DNA of 20,639 nt from Candidatus Saccharimonadota bacterium (GCA_003231925.1 QIKK01000002.1:1-20639), one strand, 5' to 3'; positions 1-7,130 are shown, counted from the first letter of the stretch. Translations and numbers: made by a program. Notes: generated by a model not told the origin, from the sequence alone.

Positions 1-1079
1 GTCGTTGCTAGCTCCTCAACCAGCATATCTAAGCTAGCGCCTCCACCACAAAGTAGGATTTTATCAGGAAGATGATCCAGTTCGCTAAACTCCTCAAGAG
101 CTAATTCAACCCCAGAACGCCAAACATTTACGGTTTTACGGAGAGCTTTTTCTACAGCTTCCTGTTTGAGGCCATCAATTGCACCTTTACTAAGAGCTAG
201 TTTGAGGCTTTCAGCCTCATCAAATGTCACACCCATATCTCTCTCGATGCTACGGGTAAAAGCACGTCCGCCAATACCAAACATTTTAGTACCTTGTACG
301 CCACCCTCATTTAACACCGCTATGTCTGTGGTTCCTCCTCCAACATCCATTAATATTGCACTCATTGTAGAATTAGAATCGTCACCAACAACTGATCTAG
401 ACACTGCAAAAGGTTCGGCGGCGACAGCTAACAAATCCATGTCCAGTTGTTCGGCTACTTGTTCTAAGGCTCCAATATGAATTAGTGGTGCAAATGCCGT
501 ATACAGTTGAACTTTTATCTCATTCCCCTGGAATCCAACTGGGTTGGTTACCTCATAGCCGTCAATTTCCATTCTTACTAAGGCACTATTTACTAGCTGA
601 ACATCCACCTCTTTACCTCCTAGTTCTGTTGCTATCAGCTTCCTTGATTTTTCAAAAGCCCGTTTCTGCACCAAAGCTATAATCTTCTCTACTTCTTCTA
701 TACTGAGCGGTTTTTTATTATCTTTACGGGTTACTCTTACTGATATTGTTGCCCCTTTTACTAATTCACCGGCAATACCAATTACGACAGCTCTGGCACT
801 AATACCAGCTTGCTCCTCTGCAACTGCCAAAGCCTTATTACAATTGGCGGTAACTGCCACAATGTCCGATATAGCACCAGCTTGCATATCACTTAGACCT
901 TGATGAGCTCGTCCTATACCTATAATATCTACATTGTTGCCGTTAACTTTCCCTATTACAGCTTTGACGTTTTCTGTACCAATATCTAAACCAACCAAAT
1001 ATTTATCAGTTCTGGATTTCAAGCCTAGAGAAGCGTATTTTAGTACCGAATTTTTAACCCTAGATAATTGCTCAAGCAT
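1..1079 (-). CDS. ftsA: FtsA-like actin-fold cell-division ATPase, C-terminus cut by window edge
   Basis: The reading frame runs from an ATG at 1079 off the left edge, so about 359 residues are visible and the C-terminus is missing. The product has the actin/HSP70-type ATP site in order: phosphate 1 loop near residue 30 (LVGLDIGTENVKAVIG), phosphate 2 loop in mid-protein (LMDVGGGTTDIAVL), and the adenosine motif near the end (ILLCGGGASLDMLVEEL). Between phosphate 1 and phosphate 2 lies a roughly 90-residue insert ending in NPVGFQGNEIKVQLYTAFA, the place and style of the SHS2/1C subdomain that distinguishes FtsA and PilM from other actins. FtsA tethers FtsZ filaments to the membrane through a C-terminal amphipathic helix, which would lie outside the window. 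A PilM-type pilus protein is the main alternative; the insert and the EAE.LK segment favour FtsA. It lies downstream of alaS on the same strand with a 58-base gap. Confidence 0.75.
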   Translation of the reverse strand, partial: MLEQLSRVKNSVLKYASLGLKSRTDKYLVGLDIGTENVKAVIGKVNGNNVDIIGIGRAHQGLSDMQAGAISDIVAVTANCNKALAVAEEQAGISARAVVIGIAGELVKGATISVRVTRKDNKKPLSIEEVEKIIALVQKRAFEKSRKLIATELGGKEVDVQLVNSALVRMEIDGYEVTNPVGFQGNEIKVQLYTAFAPLIHIGALEQVAEQLDMDLLAVAAEPFAVSRSVVGDDSNSTMSAILMDVGGGTTDIAVLNEGGVQGTKMFGIGGRAFTRSIERDMGVTFDEAESLKLALSKGAIDGLKQEAVEKALRKTVNVWRSGVELALEEFSELDHLPDKILLCGGGASLDMLVEELAT

Positions 1080-1088
1080 ATGCAACTT

Positions 1089-1094
1089 ATTGTA
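1089..1094 (-). promoter_or_regulatory. Probable -10 box for the FtsA-like gene
   Basis: On the minus strand this reads TACAAT, followed by nine bases and then the ATG at 1079. No convincing -35 hexamer is seen at 16-18 bases. If used, the transcript would have a leader of only two or three bases. Confidence 0.4.
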
Positions 1095-1137
1095 TCACGT
1101 CATAAGTGTCACTAACAGATAAAAAACAATCCTCTAT

Positions 1138-3066
1138 CTACTTTAAAACTGCTTTTATTCTACGAATACCGGCACTAGAGCTCTGTTCTTTAATAATCTT
1201 AAACTTTTTGCTACCCTCTGCTAGTTGCAAGGTATGATCAACGTGCGGTCCGCCACAAATTTCAAAGCTGAAAGGTTTATCAGAATCATCGGATATCATT
1301 TTATAAACTTTTACTGTGGCTCCATAACGATCGCCGAACTGACCCAGCACACCTAATTTACCAGTGGCTTCAGATGTTGGATATTCTGCCCAGGTTATCT
1401 TTAAATCTTTGGCTATTTGCTCGTTTACTATTTTCTCAACTTGTTGTTTTTGTTCCTCGGTCATTTTATCTGGATGACTAAAGTCAAAACGTAGACGTTC
1501 CTCAGTAATATTAGAACCTCTTTGAACAACGTGATCCCCTAAAACGTCCCGCAAGGCTTGATACATTAAGTGTGTGGCAGTGTGATATTTCTTATGTTGC
1601 AGAGTCTGGCCACCTAACCCGCCCTTAAAAATTCCCTTTGTAGCCGTACGTGAACGTTCGCGTTGTTCTTTCATCTTTGCGTCAAATTGCTTTCGCCAAT
1701 TATCATCGAGACTAACGCCGTCTTTTTTAGCCTGCTCAATGGATAGTTCTGCAGGAAATCCGTAGGTATCATAAAGCTTAAAAACAATAGTACCGTTCAA
1801 TGTACCACCTCCGATAGTAGCAGGGTACGACATTGGATATTCTCTACCTTTTGCCAGTTTCTCAAATTCACGCAATCCTTTGCGGAGCGTTTGTTTGAAG
1901 GCTTTTTCCTCTTTAACTAAAATCACGATAATTTCTTCTTCTTTTTCCAAAACTTCCGGAAAATCATTTTTGTACATGTTCGCTATAACAGAAACGATTT
2001 CTTGCACAAAATTCTGCTCAATACCCAAATTAAAAGCTTTTAGAATAGCTCGGCGCATCAAACGACGCATTACATACCCTTGTTCTTTGTTACTGGGGAC
2101 TACTCCATCTACTGCCAGAAACATTGCCGCTCGCAGATGATCAGCAATTATGCGCATCGCTTCTGTATTTTCCTGGTATTCTTTACCAGACAGCTGTTGT
2201 AGTTTTTCTATAATCGGCCAAATAATACTAATTTTAAAAATATCAGATGAATTAATAGCCACCGCCGAAATACGCTCCAAGCCACCTCCAAAATCTACAT
2301 TCTGGTTTGGTAGTTCTTCAAAGCCTTTTTCTGTTCTTTTGTATTGCATGAAAACCTGGTTACCAATTTCCATAAACCGTCCACTATCATTAGCTGGGTG
2401 AGCTTTGCCCCACTTAGTTTCGTCATGCAGTTCTTCGCCAAAATCATAAAATACCTCACTGTCTGGACCGCAAGGATCACCAATTGGAGTATTATCAATG
2501 CCACCGCCCCTACTCCACCAGTTCTCACCGTCATCATAGTAGAAAATCCGGCCACCTTGCATACCTACTTTGTTACCATTACTTGCACTACCAATTTCAA
2601 CAATTTTATTATCAATGCCCTGTTCTGAAAATAAATCTTGCCATATCTCAGCTGACTCAGTATCTTTAGGTATCCCAGCCTTTTCATTCCCTATAAAACA
2701 AGATACATATATGCGGTTTGGGTCAAGCCCCACCTCACCAACCAAAAATTCAAAGAACCATCTGATTTGTTGCTTTTTAAAGTAATCTCCTAAGCTCCAA
2801 TTGCCCAGCATTTCAAAAAATGTTGTATGGCGATTGTCACCAATTTCATCAATATCTTGAGCTCTAAGACAAGTCTGCGAGTTTACTAATCGTGTACCCT
2901 TGGGGTGTTTTTCGCCTAGTAAATAAGGTAGTAAAGGTTGCATACCTGATCCAGTAAAAAGTGTAGTTGGGTCGTCTTTGGGAACTAATTGAGCTCGCGG
3001 AACTACAGCATGCCCTTTTTTCTCAAAAAAATCTAGATAAGCTTTGCGTATTTCTTGCGCTGTCAT
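1138..3066 (-). CDS. alaS: Alanyl-tRNA synthetase, shortened form with editing core but no C-Ala domain
   Basis: This enzyme charges tRNA-Ala in the cytoplasm. Residues 1-473 or so cover the class II catalytic domain and the helical tRNA-recognition domain; the start MTAQEIRKAYLDFFEKKGH, the segment FFEMLGNWSLGDYFK and the run GYVMRRLMRRAI are typical. The editing core follows, with all four expected metal or catalytic residues: His495 and His499 (HTATH), Cys604 and His608 (CGGPH). The protein is 642 residues against about 875 in most bacteria. Two parts account for this. The roughly 100-residue beta-barrel that normally separates the tRNA-recognition domain from HxxxH is reduced to about 20 residues (KGIFKGGLGGQTLQHKKY). 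The chain also stops right after AGIRRIKAVLK, the usual end of the editing domain, so the coiled-coil and C-Ala region are absent. The truncation falls at domain borders, so this looks like a real compact form and not a broken gene. Confidence 0.97.
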   Translation of the reverse strand: MTAQEIRKAYLDFFEKKGHAVVPRAQLVPKDDPTTLFTGSGMQPLLPYLLGEKHPKGTRLVNSQTCLRAQDIDEIGDNRHTTFFEMLGNWSLGDYFKKQQIRWFFEFLVGEVGLDPNRIYVSCFIGNEKAGIPKDTESAEIWQDLFSEQGIDNKIVEIGSASNGNKVGMQGGRIFYYDDGENWWSRGGGIDNTPIGDPCGPDSEVFYDFGEELHDETKWGKAHPANDSGRFMEIGNQVFMQYKRTEKGFEELPNQNVDFGGGLERISAVAINSSDIFKISIIWPIIEKLQQLSGKEYQENTEAMRIIADHLRAAMFLAVDGVVPSNKEQGYVMRRLMRRAILKAFNLGIEQNFVQEIVSVIANMYKNDFPEVLEKEEEIIVILVKEEKAFKQTLRKGLREFEKLAKGREYPMSYPATIGGGTLNGTIVFKLYDTYGFPAELSIEQAKKDGVSLDDNWRKQFDAKMKEQRERSRTATKGIFKGGLGGQTLQHKKYHTATHLMYQALRDVLGDHVVQRGSNITEERLRFDFSHPDKMTEEQKQQVEKIVNEQIAKDLKITWAEYPTSEATGKLGVLGQFGDRYGATVKVYKMISDDSDKPFSFEICGGPHVDHTLQLAEGSKKFKIIKEQSSSAGIRRIKAVLK

Positions 3067-3074
3067 ATAAACAA

Positions 3075-3105
3075 TAGTTTACAGTATTCAGTAAGTAGTT
3101 TACAG
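3075..3105. repeat. Two 10-bp direct repeats just upstream of alaS
   Basis: The sequence tagtttacag occurs at 3075-3084 and again at 3096-3105, so the copies are offset by 21 bases, close to two turns of B-DNA. They lie 9 to 39 bases before the alaS ATG, where a repressor could block transcription. The short length means chance is possible. I see no T-box specifier, antiterminator or GGTGG-type motif in the 170-base gap 3067-3236. Confidence 0.35.
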
Positions 3106-3199
3106 CGTCATAAATTTGCTGACATCCTCTCCCTGTCTGCGGAAATCGTTTTTTTCTAAAAGACAATTCAAACATTAACACTATAAACTCAAGATATAA

Positions 3200-3224
3200 T
3201 TGTCCAATTTGATGAACGGCCGTA
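3200..3224 (+). repeat. 25-bp direct repeat, upstream copy, inside the promoter of the PaaX/Cas2-like gene
   Basis: This copy matches 3802-3826 at 23 of 25 positions. The shared core is AATTTGATG, then A or G, then ACGGCCGTA. The core includes the palindrome ACGGCCGT. It spans the -35 hexamer and the whole 17-base spacer of the promoter at 3200-3228, a classic operator position. Confidence 0.75.
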
Positions 3225-3228
3225 TAAT
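3200..3228 (+). promoter_or_regulatory. Promoter of the PaaX/Cas2-like gene, giving a near-leaderless transcript
   Basis: A -35 of TTGTCC (3200-3205), a spacer of exactly 17 bases and a perfect TATAAT (3223-3228) stand eight bases before the ATG at 3237. Transcription would start about two bases before the ATG. No Shine-Dalgarno sequence is present, in line with a leaderless message. Confidence 0.65.
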
Positions 3229-3236
3229 AGATTTAC

Positions 3237-3809
3237 ATGTCAAAGTACAAAGATACCTCTCAAAGTGTAGATATCCTCCTTCAACTACTCGCTCTAGGCA
3301 CAATAACTGGCGCTATGCTTATCGCTCCAAACGCAGTACAAATCTTAGATAAACCTCTTGATTTATTACTTAACAAGATTGATGACCGCGAAAAACAAAG
3401 AAAATTAAGTAGACTCCGTAGTTACATGAAAGCCCAAGGGCTAGTCAGGGGTGATTATGACCACGGCATTGAACTTACAAAAAAAGCATTAAGACGAATA
3501 AAATTATTAGAATACAAGAACATCAAGATAGAGTCCCCTAAAAAGTGGGATAATAAATGGCGATTAGTGATGTTCGACATTCCGGAGAGTAAACGCTCCG
3601 CACGAGTAGGGTTTACTAACAAAATTCATTCGCTGGGTTATCAAATACTCCAACAAAGCGTTTGGATTCATCCGTATGATTCTAAAGATGTCATAGCTAA
3701 AACAGTCGAACATTTTGGAATTAGTGAATGGGTAACGTACTTAGAGGTAGAAGAGATAGCACAACAGGAAAAGCTAATAATCAGATTCAGGCATTTGAAG
3801 CTTGTCTAA
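3237..3809 (+). CDS. PaaX-type winged-helix protein with C-terminal Cas2-like domain
   Basis: A 190-residue protein. Residues 10-92 look like a winged-helix region, with a fairly hydrophobic first segment (ILLQLLALGTITGAMLIA) and a basic run REKQRKLSRLRSYMKAQGL. Residues 107-188 match the Cas2-like ferredoxin fold found at the C-terminus of PaaX-family repressors: WRLVMFDIPESKRSAR, with the Asp of strand 1 present, then the LGYQILQQSVWIHPYD strand-turn. Such proteins are common in CPR genomes and are often mislabelled as Cas2. No CRISPR array or other cas gene is near, so a role in adaptation is not supported. A transcriptional repressor is the simplest reading, and the repeated palindrome-bearing site in its own promoter suggests self-regulation (inference). 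It is the only plus-strand gene in the first 11 kb and converges on mnmA. Confidence 0.85.
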   Translation: MSKYKDTSQSVDILLQLLALGTITGAMLIAPNAVQILDKPLDLLLNKIDDREKQRKLSRLRSYMKAQGLVRGDYDHGIELTKKALRRIKLLEYKNIKIESPKKWDNKWRLVMFDIPESKRSARVGFTNKIHSLGYQILQQSVWIHPYDSKDVIAKTVEHFGISEWVTYLEVEEIAQQEKLIIRFRHLKLV

Positions 3810-3826
3810 TTTGATGGACGGCCGTA
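3802..3826 (+). repeat. 25-bp direct repeat, downstream copy, overlapping the stop codon
   Basis: This is the second copy of the repeat at 3200-3224, with two mismatches. It overlaps the TAA stop (3807-3809) of the PaaX/Cas2-like gene. It again presents a promoter-like layout: TTGTCT (3802-3807), 17 bases, TACATT (3825-3830), now pointing into the space before the 3' end of mnmA. Confidence 0.75.
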
Positions 3827-3849
3827 CATTAAAGTGGACAGGGCTATAA

Positions 3850-3909
3850 ATGTACGCAGTCTTAAAAAGTGTGGATATCTCGTGCGGTTCAAATTTTGAG
3901 GGACGTTAG
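3850..3909 (+). pseudogene. Possible relic of the 5' end of a second PaaX/Cas2-like gene copy
   Basis: A 19-codon frame (ATG 3850, TAG 3907-3909) follows the downstream repeat. Its block at 3866-3879 (AAAGTGTGGATATC) matches 3262-3275 in the intact gene at 13 of 14 bases, encoding SVDI in both. The block lies 64 bases from the start of its repeat copy, against 62 bases in the intact gene. The stretch between repeat and block is poorly conserved and nothing similar remains after 3880, so this is a weak relic at best. A second protein-binding site is the alternative. Confidence 0.35.
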
Positions 3910-3935
3910 GCTTTTTAGTTTTATACTGAGGTTTC

Positions 3936-4988
3936 TTAGATGATTATACCACCACCTAGACATATTTCACCGTCATAAACTACGGCAGATTGACCTGGGG
4001 TCAGCGCTCGAAGAGATTCTTCTAATTTGATGAGTGTTTTTTTATCATTTATTGCAATGAAGCTAAAATTTACTAATTTAGCTCTGTGGCGTGTACGTAT
4101 TTTATAAGGCTTCCCGATTTCTGGGACAGAGTTTATCCAATGACAATTGGTTAGTCTAATTGTGTCTGACCATAGCTTTTCATCAGAAATGTCGTTTGTT
4201 ACGTAGACCTCATTTTTCTTCATATTTTTGCTCGTAACGTAATAAGGCATTCCACCGCCTACATCCAGTCCGTGTCTCTGCCCAATTGTATAGAATATTG
4301 CGCCATCATGTTGTCCAATTATTCTGCCGTTTTGCTCTATTATAGGCCCGGACTTTGTCTCAACAAATTGTGATAGAAACTCTTTGATGCCGACCTTACC
4401 AACAAAACATATGCCCATTGATTCTTTTTTATGAGCAGTGATTAAACCTCGCTTTTTTGCTTCTTTTCTAACTTCTGGCTTAGTCATCTCTCCTAACGGA
4501 AAAAATGTGTGTTCTAACACGTCCTCATTAACTCTGTACAAAAAATATGTTTGATCTTTATTACTGTCTATAGCAGTTTTTAATTGACCTTTTTTATTAT
4601 TAACCTGTGCATAATGACCAGTGGCAATAAAATCCGCTCCTTTTTTTCTTGCTAACTCATAGAAAAGTTTGAATTTAATCTCTTGATTACACATTACGTC
4701 GGGATTCGGTGTGATACCAGATTTAAAGCCGTCCAACATATACTGTACAACTTTATCAAAGTATTCGGTCTCAAAATCAAACATCTCAAACGGAATTCCC
4801 AGTTGTACGGAAATACGTTTTGCATCCTGATAATCCTCTTTCCAAGGACAAGGAAATCCTGGTAAATCTTTAGACCAGTTTTTCATATATACACCCGTAA
4901 CATCATGCCCCTGTTCCACCAAAAGAGCAGCAGATAATGAACTATCCACACCGCCAGATAATCCCACATATACCCTATACTTCTTCAT
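3936..4988 (-). CDS. mnmA: tRNA-specific 2-thiouridylase MnmA
   Basis: MnmA activates U34 of tRNA Lys, Glu and Gln with ATP and transfers persulfide sulfur to make 2-thiouridine. The 350-residue product has the PP-loop SGGVDSS at residues 11-17 and both catalytic cysteines: Cys100 in PNPDVMCNQEIKF and Cys194 in MGICFVGK. Further family segments are GADFIATGHYAQ, DQTYFLYRV and YTIGQRHGLDVGGG, and it ends in a C-terminal beta domain (LTPGQSAVVYDGEICLGGG). Length is slightly below the usual 360-370. No TusA-type relay protein is seen here, so sulfur may come directly from the cysteine desulfurase at 18631-19770. The gene has its own promoter and appears leaderless. Confidence 0.97.
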   Translation of the reverse strand: MKKYRVYVGLSGGVDSSLSAALLVEQGHDVTGVYMKNWSKDLPGFPCPWKEDYQDAKRISVQLGIPFEMFDFETEYFDKVVQYMLDGFKSGITPNPDVMCNQEIKFKLFYELARKKGADFIATGHYAQVNNKKGQLKTAIDSNKDQTYFLYRVNEDVLEHTFFPLGEMTKPEVRKEAKKRGLITAHKKESMGICFVGKVGIKEFLSQFVETKSGPIIEQNGRIIGQHDGAIFYTIGQRHGLDVGGGMPYYVTSKNMKKNEVYVTNDISDEKLWSDTIRLTNCHWINSVPEIGKPYKIRTRHRAKLVNFSFIAINDKKTLIKLEESLRALTPGQSAVVYDGEICLGGGIII

Positions 4989-4994
4989 CCGTTT

Positions 4995-5026
4995 ATTATA
5001 TCAGCCTTTGGATATAGTAATGTCAA
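4995..5026 (-). promoter_or_regulatory. Promoter of mnmA, leaderless layout
   Basis: On the minus strand the -10 is a perfect TATAAT (4995-5000) preceded by TGA, making an extended -10 (TGnTATAAT). A perfect TTGACA lies at 5021-5026 but with a 20-base spacer, so the extended -10 probably carries the activity. Only six bases separate the -10 from the ATG at 4988, so transcription should begin at or next to the start codon. Confidence 0.6.
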
Positions 5027-5122
5027 ACGACTACCGAAAGGTCATCTTTAATAAATATTTTTATCTCTAGAGGCCAGCAACAGTTGGGCAGAAATCAAGA
5101 AAATAAGTCCTTATCGCTGAGT

Positions 5123-6043
5123 TTATGCTTTATGCTTCAATACGTATAATGCATATCTCTTGCCAAGCCAGAAAGCAACAAGCATAAAAGGAAGAATGGT
5201 GATAACTGGCCACCATAAAACAAGGGTTTTATGAATTGTTGTAGTACCGTTAGTATCTCTATTGCCCGTACTACCAACCAGCTTATTACTGGCATCTTTA
5301 GACACAGGACCATTAGTGATGCCGACAATCTGTAGAAACGCAGTTACACCACTAGCGTCGCCCACCTTGGCTATTATGTTGTAAACACCTGGTTGACGAT
5401 AAATATGTTTTAAACCCGTAACCCCCGGGGACTGTTTTGTAAAGAGATCCGGAGTAGTACCATCTCCCCAGTTTATATTAAAGGCGTAGGGTCCTGTACC
5501 GCCACTAAGTATTATTGGCCAGTTTAGCGTTTCATTAGGATTAGCTCCTCTCTTAGCATAATTAGAGGTCAAGGTTACTCTAGAAGGTGTAGTGGCTATG
5601 TCGTTGGCAAATGTGATAGATACTGAATTAGAATTAGGTCCAGGCTGGTCTAGGGCATCATATACCTTAGCTACTAGATCGTTTTTGCCTACAAATAGAT
5701 CTATTTTTAAGCTAAAATTTCCCGCGCTACATTGTATAGATCCACCAAATACGTTATTTTTAAAGATTTTAACTAGTAGATTGTCAGGGCAAAGCCCAGC
5801 CACAGTAATAGGTAACTTATCTATTTTTTGTCCATTAACGGGGAGACTAATAGTGGCACCTTTTGTGGGAGGGGGAGTACTAATTGTACCCGTAATACCA
5901 ACAGATCCGGTCTGAACCGGATCTGAGGATTGTGCGCTTGCCCCGTTTGCACCCAATACTAGAAAGAATGCCGCAACTACGAAAGATACTGTTAACACAG
6001 CTCTTTTCATATCCTGCCAGGAGCTAGGTATGATTTTTGTCAT
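5123..6043 (-). CDS. Exported Ig-like/PKD-domain protein with C-terminal membrane anchor
   Basis: A 306-residue surface protein of unknown role. Residues 1-38 form a signal peptide ending ANGASA before QSS. Residues 60-147 look like an Ig-like beta domain (GATISLPVNGQKIDKLPITVAG) with a likely disulfide pair Cys85/Cys105. Residues 158-243 form a PKD-like domain with the signature NWGDGTT at 191-197 and the closing strand pattern HIYRQPGVYNIIAKV. A membrane helix at 272-294 and a short basic tail (KRYALYVLKHKA) anchor it so that the beta domains face outward. ATG 6043 gives a 15-residue n-region; Met12 at 6010 would also leave a complete signal peptide, and neither has a well-spaced Shine-Dalgarno. 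It is the last gene of the surface block and has its own promoter. Confidence 0.85.
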   Translation of the reverse strand: MTKIIPSSWQDMKRAVLTVSFVVAAFFLVLGANGASAQSSDPVQTGSVGITGTISTPPPTKGATISLPVNGQKIDKLPITVAGLCPDNLLVKIFKNNVFGGSIQCSAGNFSLKIDLFVGKNDLVAKVYDALDQPGPNSNSVSITFANDIATTPSRVTLTSNYAKRGANPNETLNWPIILSGGTGPYAFNINWGDGTTPDLFTKQSPGVTGLKHIYRQPGVYNIIAKVGDASGVTAFLQIVGITNGPVSKDASNKLVGSTGNRDTNGTTTIHKTLVLWWPVITILPFMLVAFWLGKRYALYVLKHKA

Positions 6044-6081
6044 TTGTTTTAAAACTTTTTATTTAAGTTATTAACACTTCT

Positions 6082-6110
6082 ATTTTACACTGCTTTTATT
6101 ATAACCGCAA
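6082..6110 (-). promoter_or_regulatory. Promoter of the Ig/PKD surface protein gene
   Basis: Minus strand: TTGCGG (6105-6110), 17-base spacer, TAAAAT (6082-6087). The predicted leader is about 30 bases. Confidence 0.5.
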
Positions 6111-6125
6111 GCATTTAAGCATTTC

Positions 6126-7103
6126 TTATCGACGGCGTTTTGTAGTTTTTGTTATGTAATTTCGATATAGTAATCCAACTGATAGCACTAACAGTAATAT
6201 TACTATTAGCCCGCCGGCGAGCAACCAAAGAGGTATATACCAAAAAGTTGCAGTTTTTGTATAAACTTCACCACCATTAACGTAAGAGATAAAAACATCT
6301 ATTTTATAGCGACCAGGTGAATTTATATTTTCTATAGCATCTTTGAATATTCTGGTAGAATTAGGCAAAACAACGCCTTGCGGATTAGTGTCATTTATCT
6401 TGTAGGAAAACACCTGATTACCGGACATATCGCGGACTTTTACTTCGCCAGAGGGTCTCGCAAAACCATTCCCTAAGTTATTTATTTCGATTCCTATTTT
6501 GTTAGGTTTCCTAATGAATATACTTCCGCTTTTATAATTAAGATAGGCAGATACTGTTTCTATGCTAGCCTGTTGCCTGATTTCTCCAGGAACCTCTATT
6601 AGAACTAATGAGCCGACGCTTGCTGTCAAAGAAACCTGCCCACCACCGCTATTATTGGGTGCTTTGGAGTCTGGTACAGCTTGATACCTTATAACCCCAT
6701 AGTAAGCCCCAGGAGCTGCATTTTTAGGCACTGTTACCTTGATGGTTAGATTTTTTGTCTCGCCAGCTTTAAACTCAAATTGATTTACGTCTTTAATGAA
6801 TTTTTTAATAGAATAAGCTGATTCAATGGAGCTATCTGATATTAATTGGGGTGCTCCAGTCTTACCATCAGGTGCAAAATCGTTAATAAAAGGCTTAGCA
6901 ATAACTGAGCCACCAGTAACATTTTTAACTGATATATGTAAATCAGCTGTCGCTCCAGCATTTACCACGAGATCCGTGCGGGTAGGAGAGATACTTAAGC
7001 CACTACCTGTACCAGGTTTTTGCTGTGCGTACGCACTGCTAGTAATCGTGCTAAGTCCCATGAATATCGCCACAATCATAAATACAATGTTGAATTTTCT
7101 CAC
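6126..7103 (-). CDS. DUF916-like exported protein with C-terminal transmembrane anchor
   Basis: A 325-residue protein. The signal peptide is residues 1-26 (SSAYA before QQK). The first beta domain (about 36-172) has the pattern of DUF916 and similar P-pilus-chaperone-like folds: LSISPTRTDLVVNAGATADL, then FEFKAGETKNLTIKVTVP and PGAYYGVIRY. A second Ig-like domain spans about 175-288. A membrane helix at 291-313 and a basic tail (YITKTTKRRR) follow. In Firmicutes, DUF916 proteins with C-terminal anchors are encoded with WxL surface proteins and hold them at the wall. Here the gene sits next to three related secreted beta proteins, which suggests a similar partnership (inference). The start is GTG at 7103, chosen because GGAGG lies ten bases upstream. 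Confidence 0.85.
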   Translation of the reverse strand: MRKFNIVFMIVAIFMGLSTITSSAYAQQKPGTGSGLSISPTRTDLVVNAGATADLHISVKNVTGGSVIAKPFINDFAPDGKTGAPQLISDSSIESAYSIKKFIKDVNQFEFKAGETKNLTIKVTVPKNAAPGAYYGVIRYQAVPDSKAPNNSGGGQVSLTASVGSLVLIEVPGEIRQQASIETVSAYLNYKSGSIFIRKPNKIGIEINNLGNGFARPSGEVKVRDMSGNQVFSYKINDTNPQGVVLPNSTRIFKDAIENINSPGRYKIDVFISYVNGGEVYTKTATFWYIPLWLLAGGLIVILLLVLSVGLLYRNYITKTTKRRR

Positions 7104-7113
7104 TTTAGCATCT

Positions 7114-7118
7114 CCTCC
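7114..7118 (-). promoter_or_regulatory. Ribosome binding site deciding the GTG start of the DUF916-like gene
   Basis: Minus strand GGAGG, ten bases before the GTG at 7103. The same stretch contains a short frame, ATGGAGGAGATGCTAAAGTG followed by A (six codons and TGA), whose stop overlaps the GTG start. Confidence 0.6.
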
Positions 7119-7130
7119 ATTTATCTAAGG

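Noticed and set aside
166..1122. Plus-strand open frames of 60-107 codons at 166-480, 485-682 and 934-1122
   Set aside because: They lie opposite the FtsA-like gene, whose minus-strand frame is continuous with clear ATPase motifs. Their products look like composition-driven shadows with no domains or start signals.
2295..2669. Minus- and plus-strand frames within alaS
   Set aside because: They overlap the conserved catalytic domain of alaS in other frames and show no ribosome sites or family patterns.
3067..3236. T-box or other riboswitch in front of alaS
   Set aside because: No conserved T-box antiterminator sequence, specifier loop or terminator hairpin could be found by eye in this 170-base gap.
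3237..3809. Cas2 of a CRISPR-Cas adaptation module
   Set aside because: The C-terminal domain is Cas2-like, but the protein has a winged-helix N-terminal part as in PaaX repressors, is twice the length of Cas2, and has no cas1, effector gene or repeat-spacer array nearby. The two 25-bp repeats are 600 bases apart with a gene between them.
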